DNA of 64,000 nt from Caproiciproducens faecalis. GTDB lineage: Bacteria > Bacillota > Clostridia > Oscillospirales > Acutalibacteraceae. Both the position numbers and the translations under genes were made by a program. The notes under the pieces were generated by a model that did no database searches, had not been told where the DNA came from, and saw nothing but the letters and a program-made list of their open reading frames with translations. The stretch is taken from contig NZ_JAGFNZ010000002.1 of assembly GCF_019448085.1 (NCBI RefSeq), forward strand, positions 186,001-250,000. Direction: 5' to 3'. Each line of letters starts with the position of its first letter. Within the stretch, counting starts at the first letter, position 1. This document shows positions 37,029-45,344 of the stretch, one piece after another.

Positions 37029-37217
37029 TTATTCCACTGTAATAACTGAAACCGGGCACCCGTCCTGTGCCTGAATGGCCGTGTCCTCTACCTCTGCCGG
37101 GACATCCTCCCTGTAAACCTCAGCCACGCCGTCATCGCCCATTCTAAAAACTTCGGGGCAGGTTTCTATACACAGGCCGCAGGAAATGCATCCGCTTCTA
37201 TCGAGAGTCGCTTGCAT
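37029..37217 (-). CDS. Single-cluster [4Fe-4S] ferredoxin
   Basis: 62 aa from the ATG at 37217, with AAGGA 8 bases upstream. The ligand set CISCGLCIETCPEVF plus the distal C in DGCPVSVI is that of the Fer-4-19-like monocluster ferredoxins of clostridia (D-x-SG-CISCG-LC). The sequence between them is acidic (MGDDGVAEVYREDVPAEVED). Between the two hydrogenase gene blocks it is a plausible ferredoxin partner of the bifurcating hydrogenase, but that is inference from position. Confidence 0.9.
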   Translation of the reverse strand: MQATLDRSGCISCGLCIETCPEVFRMGDDGVAEVYREDVPAEVEDTAIQAQDGCPVSVITVE

Positions 37218-37397
37218 AATAACATCCTTCTTTCCGGTCGAAATGACCAAATTTTTTATCGTTTTCCGTTTAAATGAGTATTACAGTATTGTCGCCTGAT
37301 TGCAAAAGATTATTCTGAATTTTTTGGAATTATTTGCCGTAATATTTTCATTTACCCCATTATACACAAACCATCTGCAAAAGTAAATAAGGAATTA

Positions 37398-37550
37398 TTA
37401 CCGTTTGGTGTTGGGGCCAAGCGATACTTTTTTTGTGTTGTGCGACTGGTTTTGATTTTCCGGTTTAGTGGAACGCCCCGCGTTTTCCGCGGCAGGAATC
37501 CCGTTTGCCCCGGTCAGCCCGTTTTGGCCCTGAATTTCTTTCTCGTCCAT
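37398..37550 (-). CDS. Hypothetical 50-aa Asn/Gly/Lys-rich protein
   Basis: A 50-codon reading frame starting ATG at 37550, with GAGGGG 6 bases upstream, 11 bases after the HMA-like gene. The product starts MDEKEIQGQNGLTGANG and is rich in Asn, Gly, Gln and Lys, with no hydrophobic segment, so it is probably disordered. Translation is supported only by the ribosome binding site and spacing. I recognise no family. Confidence 0.45.
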   Translation of the reverse strand: MDEKEIQGQNGLTGANGIPAAENAGRSTKPENQNQSHNTKKVSLGPNTKR

Positions 37551-37561
37551 ATTTTTCCCCT

Positions 37562-37801
37562 CTACATCACATGGTTTTCGTTTTTTTCGGCCTGTATTTT
37601 GTAGCCGAGCCGCTGGAGCTTATCTTCAATCCGGCTCTGCTCCACTCCCGTGGTATCGTAGTCCACGGCGACTCTTCCCGTGTGGGTATTGGTACTGACG
37701 GAAATCACCCCGTGCAGGGTATCCAGTTCCTTTTTGATCGTCTCAACATCTTTCTTGTCGGTCATATTTTCCACCTGAAAATAGGCACTCGCTTTTGACA
37801 T
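37562..37801 (-). CDS. HMA-like small protein lacking the metal-binding CxxC
   Basis: 79 aa with the heavy-metal-associated ferredoxin-like fold pattern (FQVENMTDKKDVETIKKELDTLHGVISVSTNTHTGRVAVDYD and a final LGYKIQ). Where functional HMA proteins have M-x-C-x-x-C, this one has MTDKKD, so it should not bind Cu or Zn in the usual way. GAGGTG precedes the ATG. It may be a degenerate chaperone or a protein-interaction domain. Neighbours give no clear role. Confidence 0.75.
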   Translation of the reverse strand: MSKASAYFQVENMTDKKDVETIKKELDTLHGVISVSTNTHTGRVAVDYDTTGVEQSRIEDKLQRLGYKIQAEKNENHVM

Positions 37802-37862
37802 GAATCATCACCTCGCCCATAGTATTGACACTCGGGCGGTGAATATCATATTCCAACCATTT

Positions 37863-38393
37863 TTATTGCGCGCTTTTCATACAGTCCAAGATCGGTTCGA
37901 TTGCCTTTTTGTCCGTAAAATCTGCCGGATGATCATAGCAGGCGAGCATTCCTTTTGCGTCTTTGTCGGTCTCGGGGGCTTTTTCCAGCTTCACCTTGAG
38001 CAGATTCATCAGCATTTTATCTTTCAGGTTGCATTTACTCAGGTCAAACCCGCCGCGCAAAAGGAAAAAATGAATTTTTTCTCTTGCTTCTCCGGTAAAA
38101 TTGGCATTGCGAACCTCTTCAGCCGTATTGGGACGGCAGGGCGACGCGCCGACACCGAAAACAATCAGCTTTTTCCCGGCAAGCTCACCGAGATGCCCGG
38201 TAATCAGCTTTACGCCATTGATTCCGCCGGCATACAACCCGCCGCCGTAAACGACGGTGCCGTATTGCAGCAAATCTTCAAGCTTTGTTTCGCTCGTCTT
38301 CATCAGGTCGGCTCCTGTTTCCTCAGCGATCCACCTGGCGTATTTTTCGGTGAATCCGGATTTTGACCGATAAACAACAACGGTAGTTTTCAT
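37863..38393 (-). CDS. Flavodoxin-domain protein
   Basis: 176 aa with a flavodoxin-like fold: VVVYRSKSGFTEKYARWIAEET is the phosphate-binding loop, and VVYGGGLYAGGINGVKLITGHL and IVFGVGASPCRPNTAEE are later flavin-contact loops. It belongs to the group related to HemG/protoporphyrinogen oxidase-like flavodoxins (Flavodoxin_5). An FMN-linked redox role is likely. The only Cys-containing segments are isolated. The ribosome binding site is weak (GGGGCGAAAAGATAGATT), which may mean low expression. Confidence 0.8.
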   Translation of the reverse strand: MKTTVVVYRSKSGFTEKYARWIAEETGADLMKTSETKLEDLLQYGTVVYGGGLYAGGINGVKLITGHLGELAGKKLIVFGVGASPCRPNTAEEVRNANFTGEAREKIHFFLLRGGFDLSKCNLKDKMLMNLLKVKLEKAPETDKDAKGMLACYDHPADFTDKKAIEPILDCMKSAQ

Positions 38394-38593
38394 AATCTAT
38401 CTTTTCGCCCCTTCAGTTTTAAATGGATAAGGATTGCTATCAATCATATTATTTTTTCCAATATTTGTCAATTAAAAATTCGGTGAAAGACTTGATTTTT
38501 TATTTCATTTCAGCCGTTTAAAACCTAGACTGTCTGAGACAATTTTGTCCTTGGTTATGCGGGACTTTTTTTCATCGTTGTTCCCAAAAATCA

Positions 38594-38622
38594 TTGACAA
38601 TAAAATAACAATATGTTATCTT
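38594..38622 (+). promoter_or_regulatory. Promoter of hydCBA with a palindrome in the spacer
   Basis: TTGACA, 17 bases, TATCTT. ATAACA, ATA, TGTTAT (38605-38619) is a perfect 6-3-6 inverted repeat overlapping the spacer and -10, so a repressor site is possible. It is not the Rex consensus, whose half-site orientation is reversed. Confidence 0.6.
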
Positions 38623-38683
38623 TTTTGTAACCTAGAGAAGTTTTTAACAGGTAAACACAAACGAATTGCGAGGAGAAGAATCA

Positions 38684-39175
38684 ATGGATACTCAGTGCGA
38701 CCACAAGATTCTGGATGAAATACTGAAACGCCATCAGTACAAATCCGGCAACATCATTGCGATCCTGCAGGACACACAGGAGGTGTACCGTTATCTGCCT
38801 AAGGCTATTTTCCCTTATTATTCTGACCAGCTTGGCATCAGCCAGGCACAGATTTTCAGCATTGCAACTTTTTACGAGAATTTTTCTTTAGAGCCCAAAG
38901 GGAAATACGTGATAAAGGTTTGTGACGGGACAGCCTGCCATGTAAGAAAGTCGACTGCTATTTTGGACCAGCTGCGCAAGGAGCTGGGTCTTTCCGCGTC
39001 CAAAAAAACGACGGACGACCTGCTTTTTACCGTTGAAACGGTATCCTGCCTTGGTGCCTGCGGACTTGCGCCCACACTGACGGTAAACGATAAAGTCATG
39101 GGACTGATGACTCCGCAGAAAGTAACCGATTTGCTTGTAACACTCAAGGAGGATCAATCAGATGCTGAAATGTAG
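38684..39175 (+). CDS. hydC: Electron-bifurcating [FeFe] hydrogenase gamma subunit HydC (NuoE-like)
   Basis: 163 aa from the ATG at 38684, with GAGGAGAA upstream. Thioredoxin-fold [2Fe-2S] subunit of the NuoE/HydC type, with cluster ligands in VCDGTACHVRK and VSCLGACGLAP. The N-terminal helical part (HKILDEILKRHQYKSGNIIAILQDTQE) is canonical. It overlaps hydB by 14 bases. In HydABC enzymes this subunit completes the electron path between the flavin and other clusters. Confidence 0.95.
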   Translation: MDTQCDHKILDEILKRHQYKSGNIIAILQDTQEVYRYLPKAIFPYYSDQLGISQAQIFSIATFYENFSLEPKGKYVIKVCDGTACHVRKSTAILDQLRKELGLSASKKTTDDLLFTVETVSCLGACGLAPTLTVNDKVMGLMTPQKVTDLLVTLKEDQSDAEM

Positions 39176-41036
39176 AGAAGATTTACAGAATATTCGCAGC
39201 CTGTACAAGGCCCGTCTTGATAAACAAAAAGTTAAAATTCTGATTTGCGCCGGCACTGCCTGTGTGGCAAACGGATCTCTTGCTTTATATGATACCTTTC
39301 TGAAGCTTATTAAGGAAAAAGGAATTAACTGCGTGGTCGATCTGGAGCACGAACCGGAAGGAGATCCGATTGGTGTCAAGAAAAGCGGCTGCCATGGATT
39401 CTGCGAAATGGGCCCGCTGGTCCGCATTGAACCGAAGGGCTATCTTTATGTTAAAGTAAAACCCGAAGACTGCGAAGAAATTCTGGAAGCCAGCGCCGTC
39501 CACGGCACCTGTGTGGAACGGCTCACCTACCATAAGGGCGGCGAAGTCCACAGGCACCAGGAATCCATTCCTTTCTATAAACAGCAAAAACGCGTGGTAC
39601 TTGAGCACTGCGGACATATTGACGCCACTTCTATCGGCGAATACATAGCAAACGGAGGGTACTCCGCGCTGGAAAAAGCGCTGTTCGAGATGACCCCGGA
39701 CGAAGTGCTGCAGGAAGTGGAAATTTCCAACCTGCGCGGCCGCGGCGGCGGCGGATTCCCCACCGCCCGGAAATGGTCCCAGGTAAAGCGCCAGAAGGCG
39801 GAGAATAAATACATTGTCTGTAACGGCGACGAGGGCGACCCGGGCGCGTTTATGGACAGAAGCGTTATGGAAAGCGACCCGCACAAGATGCTGGAGGGCA
39901 TGATCCTCGCCGCTTACACCTGCGGCGCAAAACACGGCTATATTTATGTCCGCGCGGAGTATCCGCTTGCCGTTACGCGTCTTGGCATTGCCATTGACCA
40001 GGCGAGGGAGCTTGGACTTCTGGGCGACCATATCCTTGGCACCGACCTGTGCTTTGATCTAAAAATCAGCCGCGGCGCGGGAGCCTTTGTCTGCGGAGAG
40101 GGCAGCGCTCTGACCGCGTCCATAGAGGGAAAACGCGGTATGCCGCGCGTAAAACCGCCCAGAACCGTGGAACACGGCCTGTTTGACAGCCCGACCGTCC
40201 TGAACAACGTGGAAACCTTTGCAAACGTACCGGCAATTATTGAAAACGGCGGCCAGTGGTTCCGCGGCATCGGCCCGGAAAACAGCCCGGGAACCAAGGC
40301 GTTCGCTCTGACCGGCAACATCATGAACACCGGCCTGATCGAGGTCGCCATGGGTACCACTCTGCGCGAAGTTATTTATGATATCGGCGGCGGAATGCGC
40401 GACGGCGCGGAATTCAAGGCCGTACAGATCGGCGGCCCGTCCGGCGGATGTCTGACGAAGGAGCACCTCGACCTGCCGCTGGACTTTGACAACCTGAAAA
40501 AGGTCGGCGCCATGATCGGCTCCGGCGGACTGGTTGTTATGGACGACCATACCTGTATGGTCGAAGTCGCACGGTTCTTTATGAGCTTCACGCAGAACGA
40601 ATCCTGCGGAAAATGCGTTCCGTGCCGCGAAGGCACCAAGCGGATGCTGGAAATTCTGGAACGCATCGTAGCCGGAAACGGTGAGCCGGGCGACATTGCC
40701 CTTTTGGAAGAGCTGGCGGAAACCATTTCCGCGACCGCACTCTGCGGTCTGGGCAAAACTGCCGCTTCCCCAGTGTTAAGCACGATTAAGTATTTCCGCG
40801 ATGAATATGAGGCTCATATCATCGACAAACGCTGCCCCACCAAAAACTGCCAGAAACTCAAAAAGATTTATATAGACGCATCCCTGTGCAAGGGCTGTTC
40901 CAAGTGCGCGCGGAACTGCCCCGTAGGCGCGATTACCGGCCAGATCAAGTCGCCGTTTGTAATCGACAGTGCAAAATGCATCAAATGCGGCGCTTGTGTG
41001 GAAGCCTGTGCTTTCCACGCGGTAAAGGAGGACTAA
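39162..41036 (+). CDS. hydB: Electron-bifurcating [FeFe] hydrogenase beta subunit HydB (NuoF-like)
   Basis: 624 aa FMN/NADH subunit. The N-terminal thioredoxin-like [2Fe-2S] domain (about 20-105) has LICAGTACVANG and KSGCHGFCEMGP. The NuoF core binds NADH and FMN (GRGGGGFPTARKW at about 190, NGDEGDPGAFMDR and ISRGAGAFVCGEGSALTASIEG). A [4Fe-4S] motif NESCGKCVPCREGTKRM lies at about 480. The C-terminus has a two-cluster ferredoxin tail (CKGCSKCARNCP, CIKCGACVEAC). This full form is typical of HydB that couples NADH and ferredoxin oxidation to H2 formation. Confidence 0.96.
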   Translation: MLKCREDLQNIRSLYKARLDKQKVKILICAGTACVANGSLALYDTFLKLIKEKGINCVVDLEHEPEGDPIGVKKSGCHGFCEMGPLVRIEPKGYLYVKVKPEDCEEILEASAVHGTCVERLTYHKGGEVHRHQESIPFYKQQKRVVLEHCGHIDATSIGEYIANGGYSALEKALFEMTPDEVLQEVEISNLRGRGGGGFPTARKWSQVKRQKAENKYIVCNGDEGDPGAFMDRSVMESDPHKMLEGMILAAYTCGAKHGYIYVRAEYPLAVTRLGIAIDQARELGLLGDHILGTDLCFDLKISRGAGAFVCGEGSALTASIEGKRGMPRVKPPRTVEHGLFDSPTVLNNVETFANVPAIIENGGQWFRGIGPENSPGTKAFALTGNIMNTGLIEVAMGTTLREVIYDIGGGMRDGAEFKAVQIGGPSGGCLTKEHLDLPLDFDNLKKVGAMIGSGGLVVMDDHTCMVEVARFFMSFTQNESCGKCVPCREGTKRMLEILERIVAGNGEPGDIALLEELAETISATALCGLGKTAASPVLSTIKYFRDEYEAHIIDKRCPTKNCQKLKKIYIDASLCKGCSKCARNCPVGAITGQIKSPFVIDSAKCIKCGACVEACAFHAVKED

Positions 41037-41039
41037 GTA

Positions 41040-42731
41040 ATGAGCGGAGAATTTATGCTGATTGACAATATCCCGGTGGAAATAGAGGGTGAAAAGAACC
41101 TGCTCAGCCTCATCCGCAAAGCGGGAATCGAACTGCCGACCTTTTGCTATCATTCCGAGCTTTCCGTTTACGGAGCCTGCCGCATGTGCATGGTGGAAAA
41201 CAAGCGCGGCGGTATGGAAGCCGCCTGTTCCACCCCGCCCCGCGCCGGAATGGAGATCTACACCAATACGCCGAAGCTGAGAAAATACCGCAAAATGATT
41301 TTGGAACTGCTGCTGTCCGACCACTGCCGCGACTGCACGACCTGTGAAAAAAACGGAGAATGCAAGCTGCAGGAGCTGGCGGAGCGTTTCGGAATTAAAC
41401 AGATCCGCTTTAAGAATACCGCGGAAAACCCGAAGCTGGACACCTCTTCTCTGTGCATCATCCGCGACACCAACAAATGCATTCTCTGCGGCGACTGCGT
41501 GAGAATGTGCAATGAGGTGCAAAACGTAGGCGCCATCGACTTTATGTCCAGAGGCGCGAAAATGACGGTCAGCACCGCGTTCCATGTCCCGATTGCGGAC
41601 TCCAACTGCGTCGGCTGCGGCCAGTGCGCCGCCGTGTGCCCCACCGGTGCGATTGTGGTGAAAAAAGATACCGACAGCGTGTGGGACGCTCTGAGCGACC
41701 CGGACACCAAGGTCGTTGTGCAGATTGCCCCCGCCGTGCGCGTCGGCATCGGCGGCAAAATGGGCCAAAAGGCCGGAGAAGACCTGATGGGCAAAATCGT
41801 CGCCGCCCTGAAACGCATGGGTGCGGACGAAGTGTTTGACACCGCCACGGGAGCTGACCTGACCGTAATGGAAGAAGCGAACGAACTGTTGGAGCGCCTT
41901 GAAAAAGGCGGAAAACTGCCGCTCTTCACCTCCTGTTGCCCGGCCTGGATTCAGTACGCGGAGAAAAAGCATCCCGAACTTCTGCCCAACATTTCCTCCT
42001 GCCGCTCTCCTATGGAGATGTTCGGCGCCGTTCTGAAAGAAGAATACAGGCATTCCAGCCGCCGTGTAGTCAACGTTGCCGTCATGCCCTGCACCGCCAA
42101 GAAATTTGAGGCTGCAAGGGAAGAATTCAAAAAAGACGGGGTTCCCTATGTGGATTATGTGATTACGACCCAGGAACTGATTCAGATGATTAAGGAATCC
42201 GGCATCTATTTCTCCGAGCTGGAGTCGGAAGCCATTGATATGCCGTTCAGCAACCGGAGCGGCGCCGGCGTGATCTTCGGCGTTACCGGCGGCGTAACAG
42301 AGGCGGTCATTCGCCGCCTTGCCGAAAACAAGTCCACGACCCAGCTGCGCGCGATTGCGTTCAACGGAGTCAGAGGGATGGAGGGCACCAAAGAAACCGT
42401 GGTTCCCTACGGTGACCGTGAGCTGAAAATTGCAATGGTCAGCGGACTGAAAAATGCGGAAAACCTGATTCAGCGGATCCAGAGCGGCGAAGCAAGCTAC
42501 GATTTCGTAGAAGTCATGGCGTGCCCCGGCGGCTGTGTCTGCGGAGCAGGACAGCCGATCACCGACCTGCAGGGTAAAAAGAAGCGCAGCAGCGGCCTTT
42601 ACGCCGCCGATAAGATGTGCAGCATCAAGCGTTCGGAAGAAAACCCGGTCGTCATGTCGCTCTATTCTGATTTACTAAAAGGAAAAGTACACGAGCTTCT
42701 CCATGTGGAATACGAAGAGAGGAAGCGGTGA
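41040..42731 (+). CDS. hydA: Electron-bifurcating [FeFe] hydrogenase catalytic subunit HydA
   Basis: 563 aa. The N-terminus has a [2Fe-2S] domain (YHSELSVYGACRMCMVE, about 30-65), a His-Cys cluster (DHCRDCTTCEKNGECKLQ, about 95-115) and two [4Fe-4S] clusters (CILCGDCVRMC, CVGCGQCAAVCP). H-cluster motifs follow in order: L1 TSCCPAW (about 297), L2 MPCTAKKFEA (about 350), L3 EVMACPGGCVCGAG (about 491), plus a small HydA-type C-terminal helix. No extra PAS or sensory domain is present, so this is the catalytic M3-type enzyme rather than a sensory hydrogenase. Confidence 0.97.
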   Translation: MSGEFMLIDNIPVEIEGEKNLLSLIRKAGIELPTFCYHSELSVYGACRMCMVENKRGGMEAACSTPPRAGMEIYTNTPKLRKYRKMILELLLSDHCRDCTTCEKNGECKLQELAERFGIKQIRFKNTAENPKLDTSSLCIIRDTNKCILCGDCVRMCNEVQNVGAIDFMSRGAKMTVSTAFHVPIADSNCVGCGQCAAVCPTGAIVVKKDTDSVWDALSDPDTKVVVQIAPAVRVGIGGKMGQKAGEDLMGKIVAALKRMGADEVFDTATGADLTVMEEANELLERLEKGGKLPLFTSCCPAWIQYAEKKHPELLPNISSCRSPMEMFGAVLKEEYRHSSRRVVNVAVMPCTAKKFEAAREEFKKDGVPYVDYVITTQELIQMIKESGIYFSELESEAIDMPFSNRSGAGVIFGVTGGVTEAVIRRLAENKSTTQLRAIAFNGVRGMEGTKETVVPYGDRELKIAMVSGLKNAENLIQRIQSGEASYDFVEVMACPGGCVCGAGQPITDLQGKKKRSSGLYAADKMCSIKRSEENPVVMSLYSDLLKGKVHELLHVEYEERKR

Positions 42732-42994
42732 TTTCAATGGTTATCAGTGTCTGCATTGGAACGGCGTGTCATCTGGAAGGCAGCTATAACGTGATTGCTG
42801 CTTTTCAGCAGATGATTGAAAAATACAGCCTGCATGACAGTGTGAAAATCAAAGCGGCCTTTTGCATGGGACACTGCACCCATCAGGGGGTCTGCGTGAA
42901 AATTGATTCCGGAGAAGTACAAAGCGTAACCGGAACAACCGCTAAGGAATTTTTTGAAGAACATGTGGTCGCGGCCCTGAAACCGCAGAACTGA
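42728..42994 (+). CDS. Small thioredoxin-fold [2Fe-2S] protein following hydA
   Basis: 88 aa from a GTG at 42728 that overlaps the hydA stop (GTGA); the ATG at 42737 is the alternative. The four Cys are in VCIGTACHLEGSYN and FCMGHCTHQGVCV, the pattern of NuoE-like [2Fe-2S] domains without the N-terminal helices. In clostridial hydrogenase operons similar small ferredoxins probably donate electrons or assist assembly. It ends the operon at a bidirectional terminator. Confidence 0.8.
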   Translation: MISMVISVCIGTACHLEGSYNVIAAFQQMIEKYSLHDSVKIKAAFCMGHCTHQGVCVKIDSGEVQSVTGTTAKEFFEEHVVAALKPQN

Positions 42995-43002
42995 TCTGGA
43001 CA

Positions 43003-43046
43003 TAAAAAAATTGGCCGAAGCCTAAAAGGCTCCGGTCAATTTTGAT
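43003..43046. terminator. Bidirectional terminator between the hydrogenase operon and HD gene
   Basis: Arms AAAATTGGCCGAAGCC and GGCTCCGGTCAATTTT (imperfect) around AAAA, with A/T runs on both sides. Confidence 0.8.
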
Positions 43047-43047
43047 T

Positions 43048-43653
43048 TCACCTGGCTTTTTCAAGAAAAACACGAACGTTTTCTTCTTCCCTTTCCCGAT
43101 TTGCCTTCAGACGGCCAAGCCGGTCGCACAGGCCCAGCAGGGCAATATCCTGCGGAGAGGTCTGCTCCTTCATTTGCTTTAAATCCGCGAAAGGAAGGTT
43201 GTTTACCACAAATAGCAGCTGCATATGCCAGCGGACAAGAGCGGTCACTTTCTCAATGAATTTCTCGTCTTTGCTGAACTGCTTGAAAAATTCCGCCGTC
43301 ATTTTTTCGCCCAGCTTGTCATGGTCATAGGAAGTAATTTTCCCTCTCCGAATTCTGGTCGTGCCCGGTTTGCCGACGTCATGCAGCAGCGCCGCCCACA
43401 TAAACGCCCTTGCGTCGCTGCTTTTCTCCTTCACCTTCGCGGCTTCGTCCACCACCAGCATCGTGTGGTTCCAGACGTTGCCCTCCGGATGGTGCTCCGG
43501 CGACTGCTCAGCATTTTTCAGGTCGTGCAGCATGGCAAACGGATACTCCCGCAGAGCGGAGGTCTTATCCAGCTCATCGAAATACAGCGAAGGCTTTTCG
43601 TCTGCAAGCAGATGCTGTTCCATGGATTCAAATAAACTCTGTTTCATTTCCAT
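43048..43653 (-). CDS. HDIG-domain phosphohydrolase-like protein
   Basis: 201 aa from the ATG at 43653 (GGAGAAG box). The motifs are NVWNHTMLVVDEAAK, ALLHDVGKPGTTRIRRG (HDxGK), YDHDKLGEKM and VRWHMQLLFV, with all metal ligands present. It resembles tRNA nucleotidyltransferase-associated HD proteins (the HD half of CCA-adding enzymes), although no nucleotidyltransferase domain is present here. Function not assigned. Confidence 0.8.
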   Translation of the reverse strand: MEMKQSLFESMEQHLLADEKPSLYFDELDKTSALREYPFAMLHDLKNAEQSPEHHPEGNVWNHTMLVVDEAAKVKEKSSDARAFMWAALLHDVGKPGTTRIRRGKITSYDHDKLGEKMTAEFFKQFSKDEKFIEKVTALVRWHMQLLFVVNNLPFADLKQMKEQTSPQDIALLGLCDRLGRLKANREREEENVRVFLEKAR

Positions 43654-43731
43654 TTTCTTCTCCGCCTTCCCGGCGTTTTCTACTGTCCGTCCCCCGCCTG
43701 TTTCAAGGCGGCGGTAATACGCGGAACTTTT

Positions 43732-44208
43732 TCAGAGCGCCTGTTTTTCCAGTTCTAAAAGCCGCACTTTCAGTTCCATGCCCCCGCCGTAACCCACAAG
43801 CGAACCGTCCGCCCCGATGACACGGTGGCACGGGATGATGATCGGAATCGGGTTCCGGTTGTTGGCCATTCCCACCGCGCGGAATCCTTTCGGGCTTCCG
43901 GCGCTTTCGGCAATTTCCTTATAGCTGCGTGTTTCTCCGTAAGGAATGTCGCACAGGCATTTCCACACTCTGCGCTGAAAATCCGTACCGGATGGGAAAA
44001 CCGCAACGGTAAACTTCTTCCTGCGTCCTGCCAGATATTCCCGCACCTCTTCGGCCGCCTGACGGAGCAGCTGTGTTTCAAGAACCTTCGCATCCCGCGG
44101 AACAGGTGCACCTTCAAAACAAAGGTCGGTAATTCCCTCGCCGTTTTCGGCCATCGCGATCCGCCCGATCTCCGTATCATAAAAAAACAAATTTTTCACC
44201 GCGCCCAT
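43732..44208 (-). CDS. ogt: Methylated-DNA-protein-cysteine methyltransferase
   Basis: 158 aa suicide DNA repair protein that removes O6-alkylguanine adducts. The active site is IIIPCHRVIG (Cys in PCHR). The DNA-binding helix-turn-helix segment is SYKEIAESAGSPKGFRAVGMANNRNP. The start is uncertain: the ATG at 44208 has its AGAGAGG box directly adjacent, while the GTG nine bases downstream (44199) has better spacing. Monocistronic. Confidence 0.94.
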   Translation of the reverse strand: MGAVKNLFFYDTEIGRIAMAENGEGITDLCFEGAPVPRDAKVLETQLLRQAAEEVREYLAGRRKKFTVAVFPSGTDFQRRVWKCLCDIPYGETRSYKEIAESAGSPKGFRAVGMANNRNPIPIIIPCHRVIGADGSLVGYGGGMELKVRLLELEKQAL

Positions 44209-44305
44209 CCTCTCTATTATAACTGCCGTTCCTGATTTTATCCTTATCTTACATAAAATTGCTTTTCAGTATGTTCTCTATTAGAATATATAAATTCCTT
44301 TCCTC

Positions 44306-44334
44306 TTGGAGCGTACGGGAATTTGTGCTATACT
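44306..44334 (+). promoter_or_regulatory. Promoter of the small basic protein gene
   Basis: TTGGAG, 17 bases, TATACT. An alternative further upstream is TTGCTT (44259), 17 bases, TAGAAT (44282). Confidence 0.5.
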
Positions 44335-44354
44335 AAAACACAGGGAGTGATTTT

Positions 44355-44681
44355 ATGAAAAAATACGTCGGCTACGAAAAGCTGAGCAAAAAAGAAAAAC
44401 GGGCGATGGATCTTTCGAAAAGAACAACATGGGGCCCGTTAAACCCAGTCACCAGAAAACCGGAAAATCCGAAGGCTTACCGCAGAAAAAAGGTTCAAAA
44501 AGGAGTGGATTACGAGCTCCGATTTGAACCTTTTATTTTTTATTTTAATTTTTCCCACTGTTCTTCTTTGAAGCCCACCAAAACGGTGTCTCCGTCCACA
44601 AAGATCGGCCGTTTGACCAGCATTCCGTCCGTGGAAAGCAGAGTGAACTGTTCTTCCTCACTCATGGACGATAGCTTTTGA
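44355..44681 (+). CDS. Small basic conserved protein whose frame runs through the terminator
   Basis: The first 46 residues (MKKYVGYEKLSKKEKRAMDLSK..., ending NPVTRKPENPKAYRRKK) look like a short Lys/Arg-rich clostridial protein of unknown role, with GGGAG 9 bases before the ATG. The frame then continues through the intrinsic terminator (44487-44534) and 142 bases into the opposite-strand Spx-like gene, ending at 44681 (108 codons). This tail is very unlikely to be native. The true end is probably near 44490-44526; with one extra A in the A-run at 44486 the frame would stop at the TGA ending 44525. So it is either a natural frameshift or a single-base sequence error. The core is credible. Confidence 0.55.
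   Translation: MKKYVGYEKLSKKEKRAMDLSKRTTWGPLNPVTRKPENPKAYRRKKVQKGVDYELRFEPFIFYFNFSHCSSLKPTKTVSPSTKIGRLTSIPSVESRVNCSSSLMDDSF
44487..44534. terminator. Bidirectional terminator inside a reading frame
   Basis: Arms AAAAAGGTTCAAA and TTTGAACCTTTT with a 24-base loop, T/A-rich on both sides. It serves both the small plus-strand gene and the minus-strand Spx-like gene. Confidence 0.8.
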
Positions 44682-44890
44682 GAAAGCCCCTTGGATTTAT
44701 AAAGCAAGCCGCTGGTATTAAAGAACTTTTTCAGCTCCAGACCGCTTTTCCGGTGCCATTCCCTGAGTTCCTCCACAGTGGGATTCTGCTCCTTGATATT
44801 TCGCTCCTCGAATGCAATCCCGTTTTCCTCCAGCCATTTTTCAGCTTTCCGGCAGGTAGTACATTTGGGGTAGCACACAAATAAAGCCAT
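44540..44890 (-). CDS. ArsC/Spx-family thioredoxin-fold protein
   Basis: 116 aa from the ATG at 44890, with GGAAG 9 bases upstream. An N-terminal CxxC-type site is in CYPKCTTCRKAEKWLEENG (C-x2-C after P-K). The region KRPIFVDGDTVLVGFKEEQW is the family C-terminal hallmark. Members are arsenate reductases, Spx regulators or YffB-like proteins. The missing arsenical operon favours the YffB/Spx-like type. Confidence 0.85.
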   Translation of the reverse strand: MALFVCYPKCTTCRKAEKWLEENGIAFEERNIKEQNPTVEELREWHRKSGLELKKFFNTSGLLYKSKGLSQKLSSMSEEEQFTLLSTDGMLVKRPIFVDGDTVLVGFKEEQWEKLK

Positions 44891-44909
44891 TTCGATCACT
44901 TCCGTTCTT

Positions 44910-45110
44910 TCATTCTTCTATGATTTCCTGTACCCGTCCCACCATGTCTTCCTCAGCCAGCAGCACTTTAATGCCATGGGGATGCGTGGGGCTGTTTGTC
45001 AGGATTCGTTTCACATGACCGCGCGTCAGTTTACCCGTCGGCTGGTCTTTTTTCAGCACTATGTCCACCAGCGCGCCGATTCTGATATTTGCTCTGATCT
45101 TTCCGTCCAT
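44910..45110 (-). CDS. ywbE: YwbE-family protein (DUF2196)
   Basis: 66 aa from the ATG at 45110, in agreement with the family length; the longer frame upstream lacks similarity. Matches the YwbE pattern IRIGALVDIVLKKDQPTGKLTRGHVKRILTNSPTHPHGIKVLL. A small beta-rich domain of unknown role, common in Firmicutes. It is transcribed ahead of the Spx-like gene, 19 bases before its start. Confidence 0.88.
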   Translation of the reverse strand: MDGKIRANIRIGALVDIVLKKDQPTGKLTRGHVKRILTNSPTHPHGIKVLLAEEDMVGRVQEIIEE

Positions 45111-45344
45111 CTCTTCACCCGCCTTTTCTTTATTCCAGTATATCCTCTCATTGCCATCGGCACAAGCCCATCGGATGAAAAAGTACAAACAGCGTATCCC
45201 CGGCTAAGATTTTCAGCGATCGGCAGCTGTAAGCACCAGCTGGAGCAATGTTTTCATCCTGCATATTTTTTAAAATTTATTTTTGATATTGTTGGATGTA
45301 TTTTATAAAATTGTAAATTAATTCTTTTTTTGTGTTTACAAGGA

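Noticed and set aside
38605-38619. Rex site at the hydCBA promoter
   Set aside because: The palindrome has the half-sites in reverse orientation to the TTGTTAAnnnnTTAACAA consensus, so it is recorded only as an unassigned operator candidate.
40776-42053. 425-codon minus-strand frame across hydB and hydA
   Set aside because: Antisense shadow of hydA, which has complete H-cluster motifs on the other strand.
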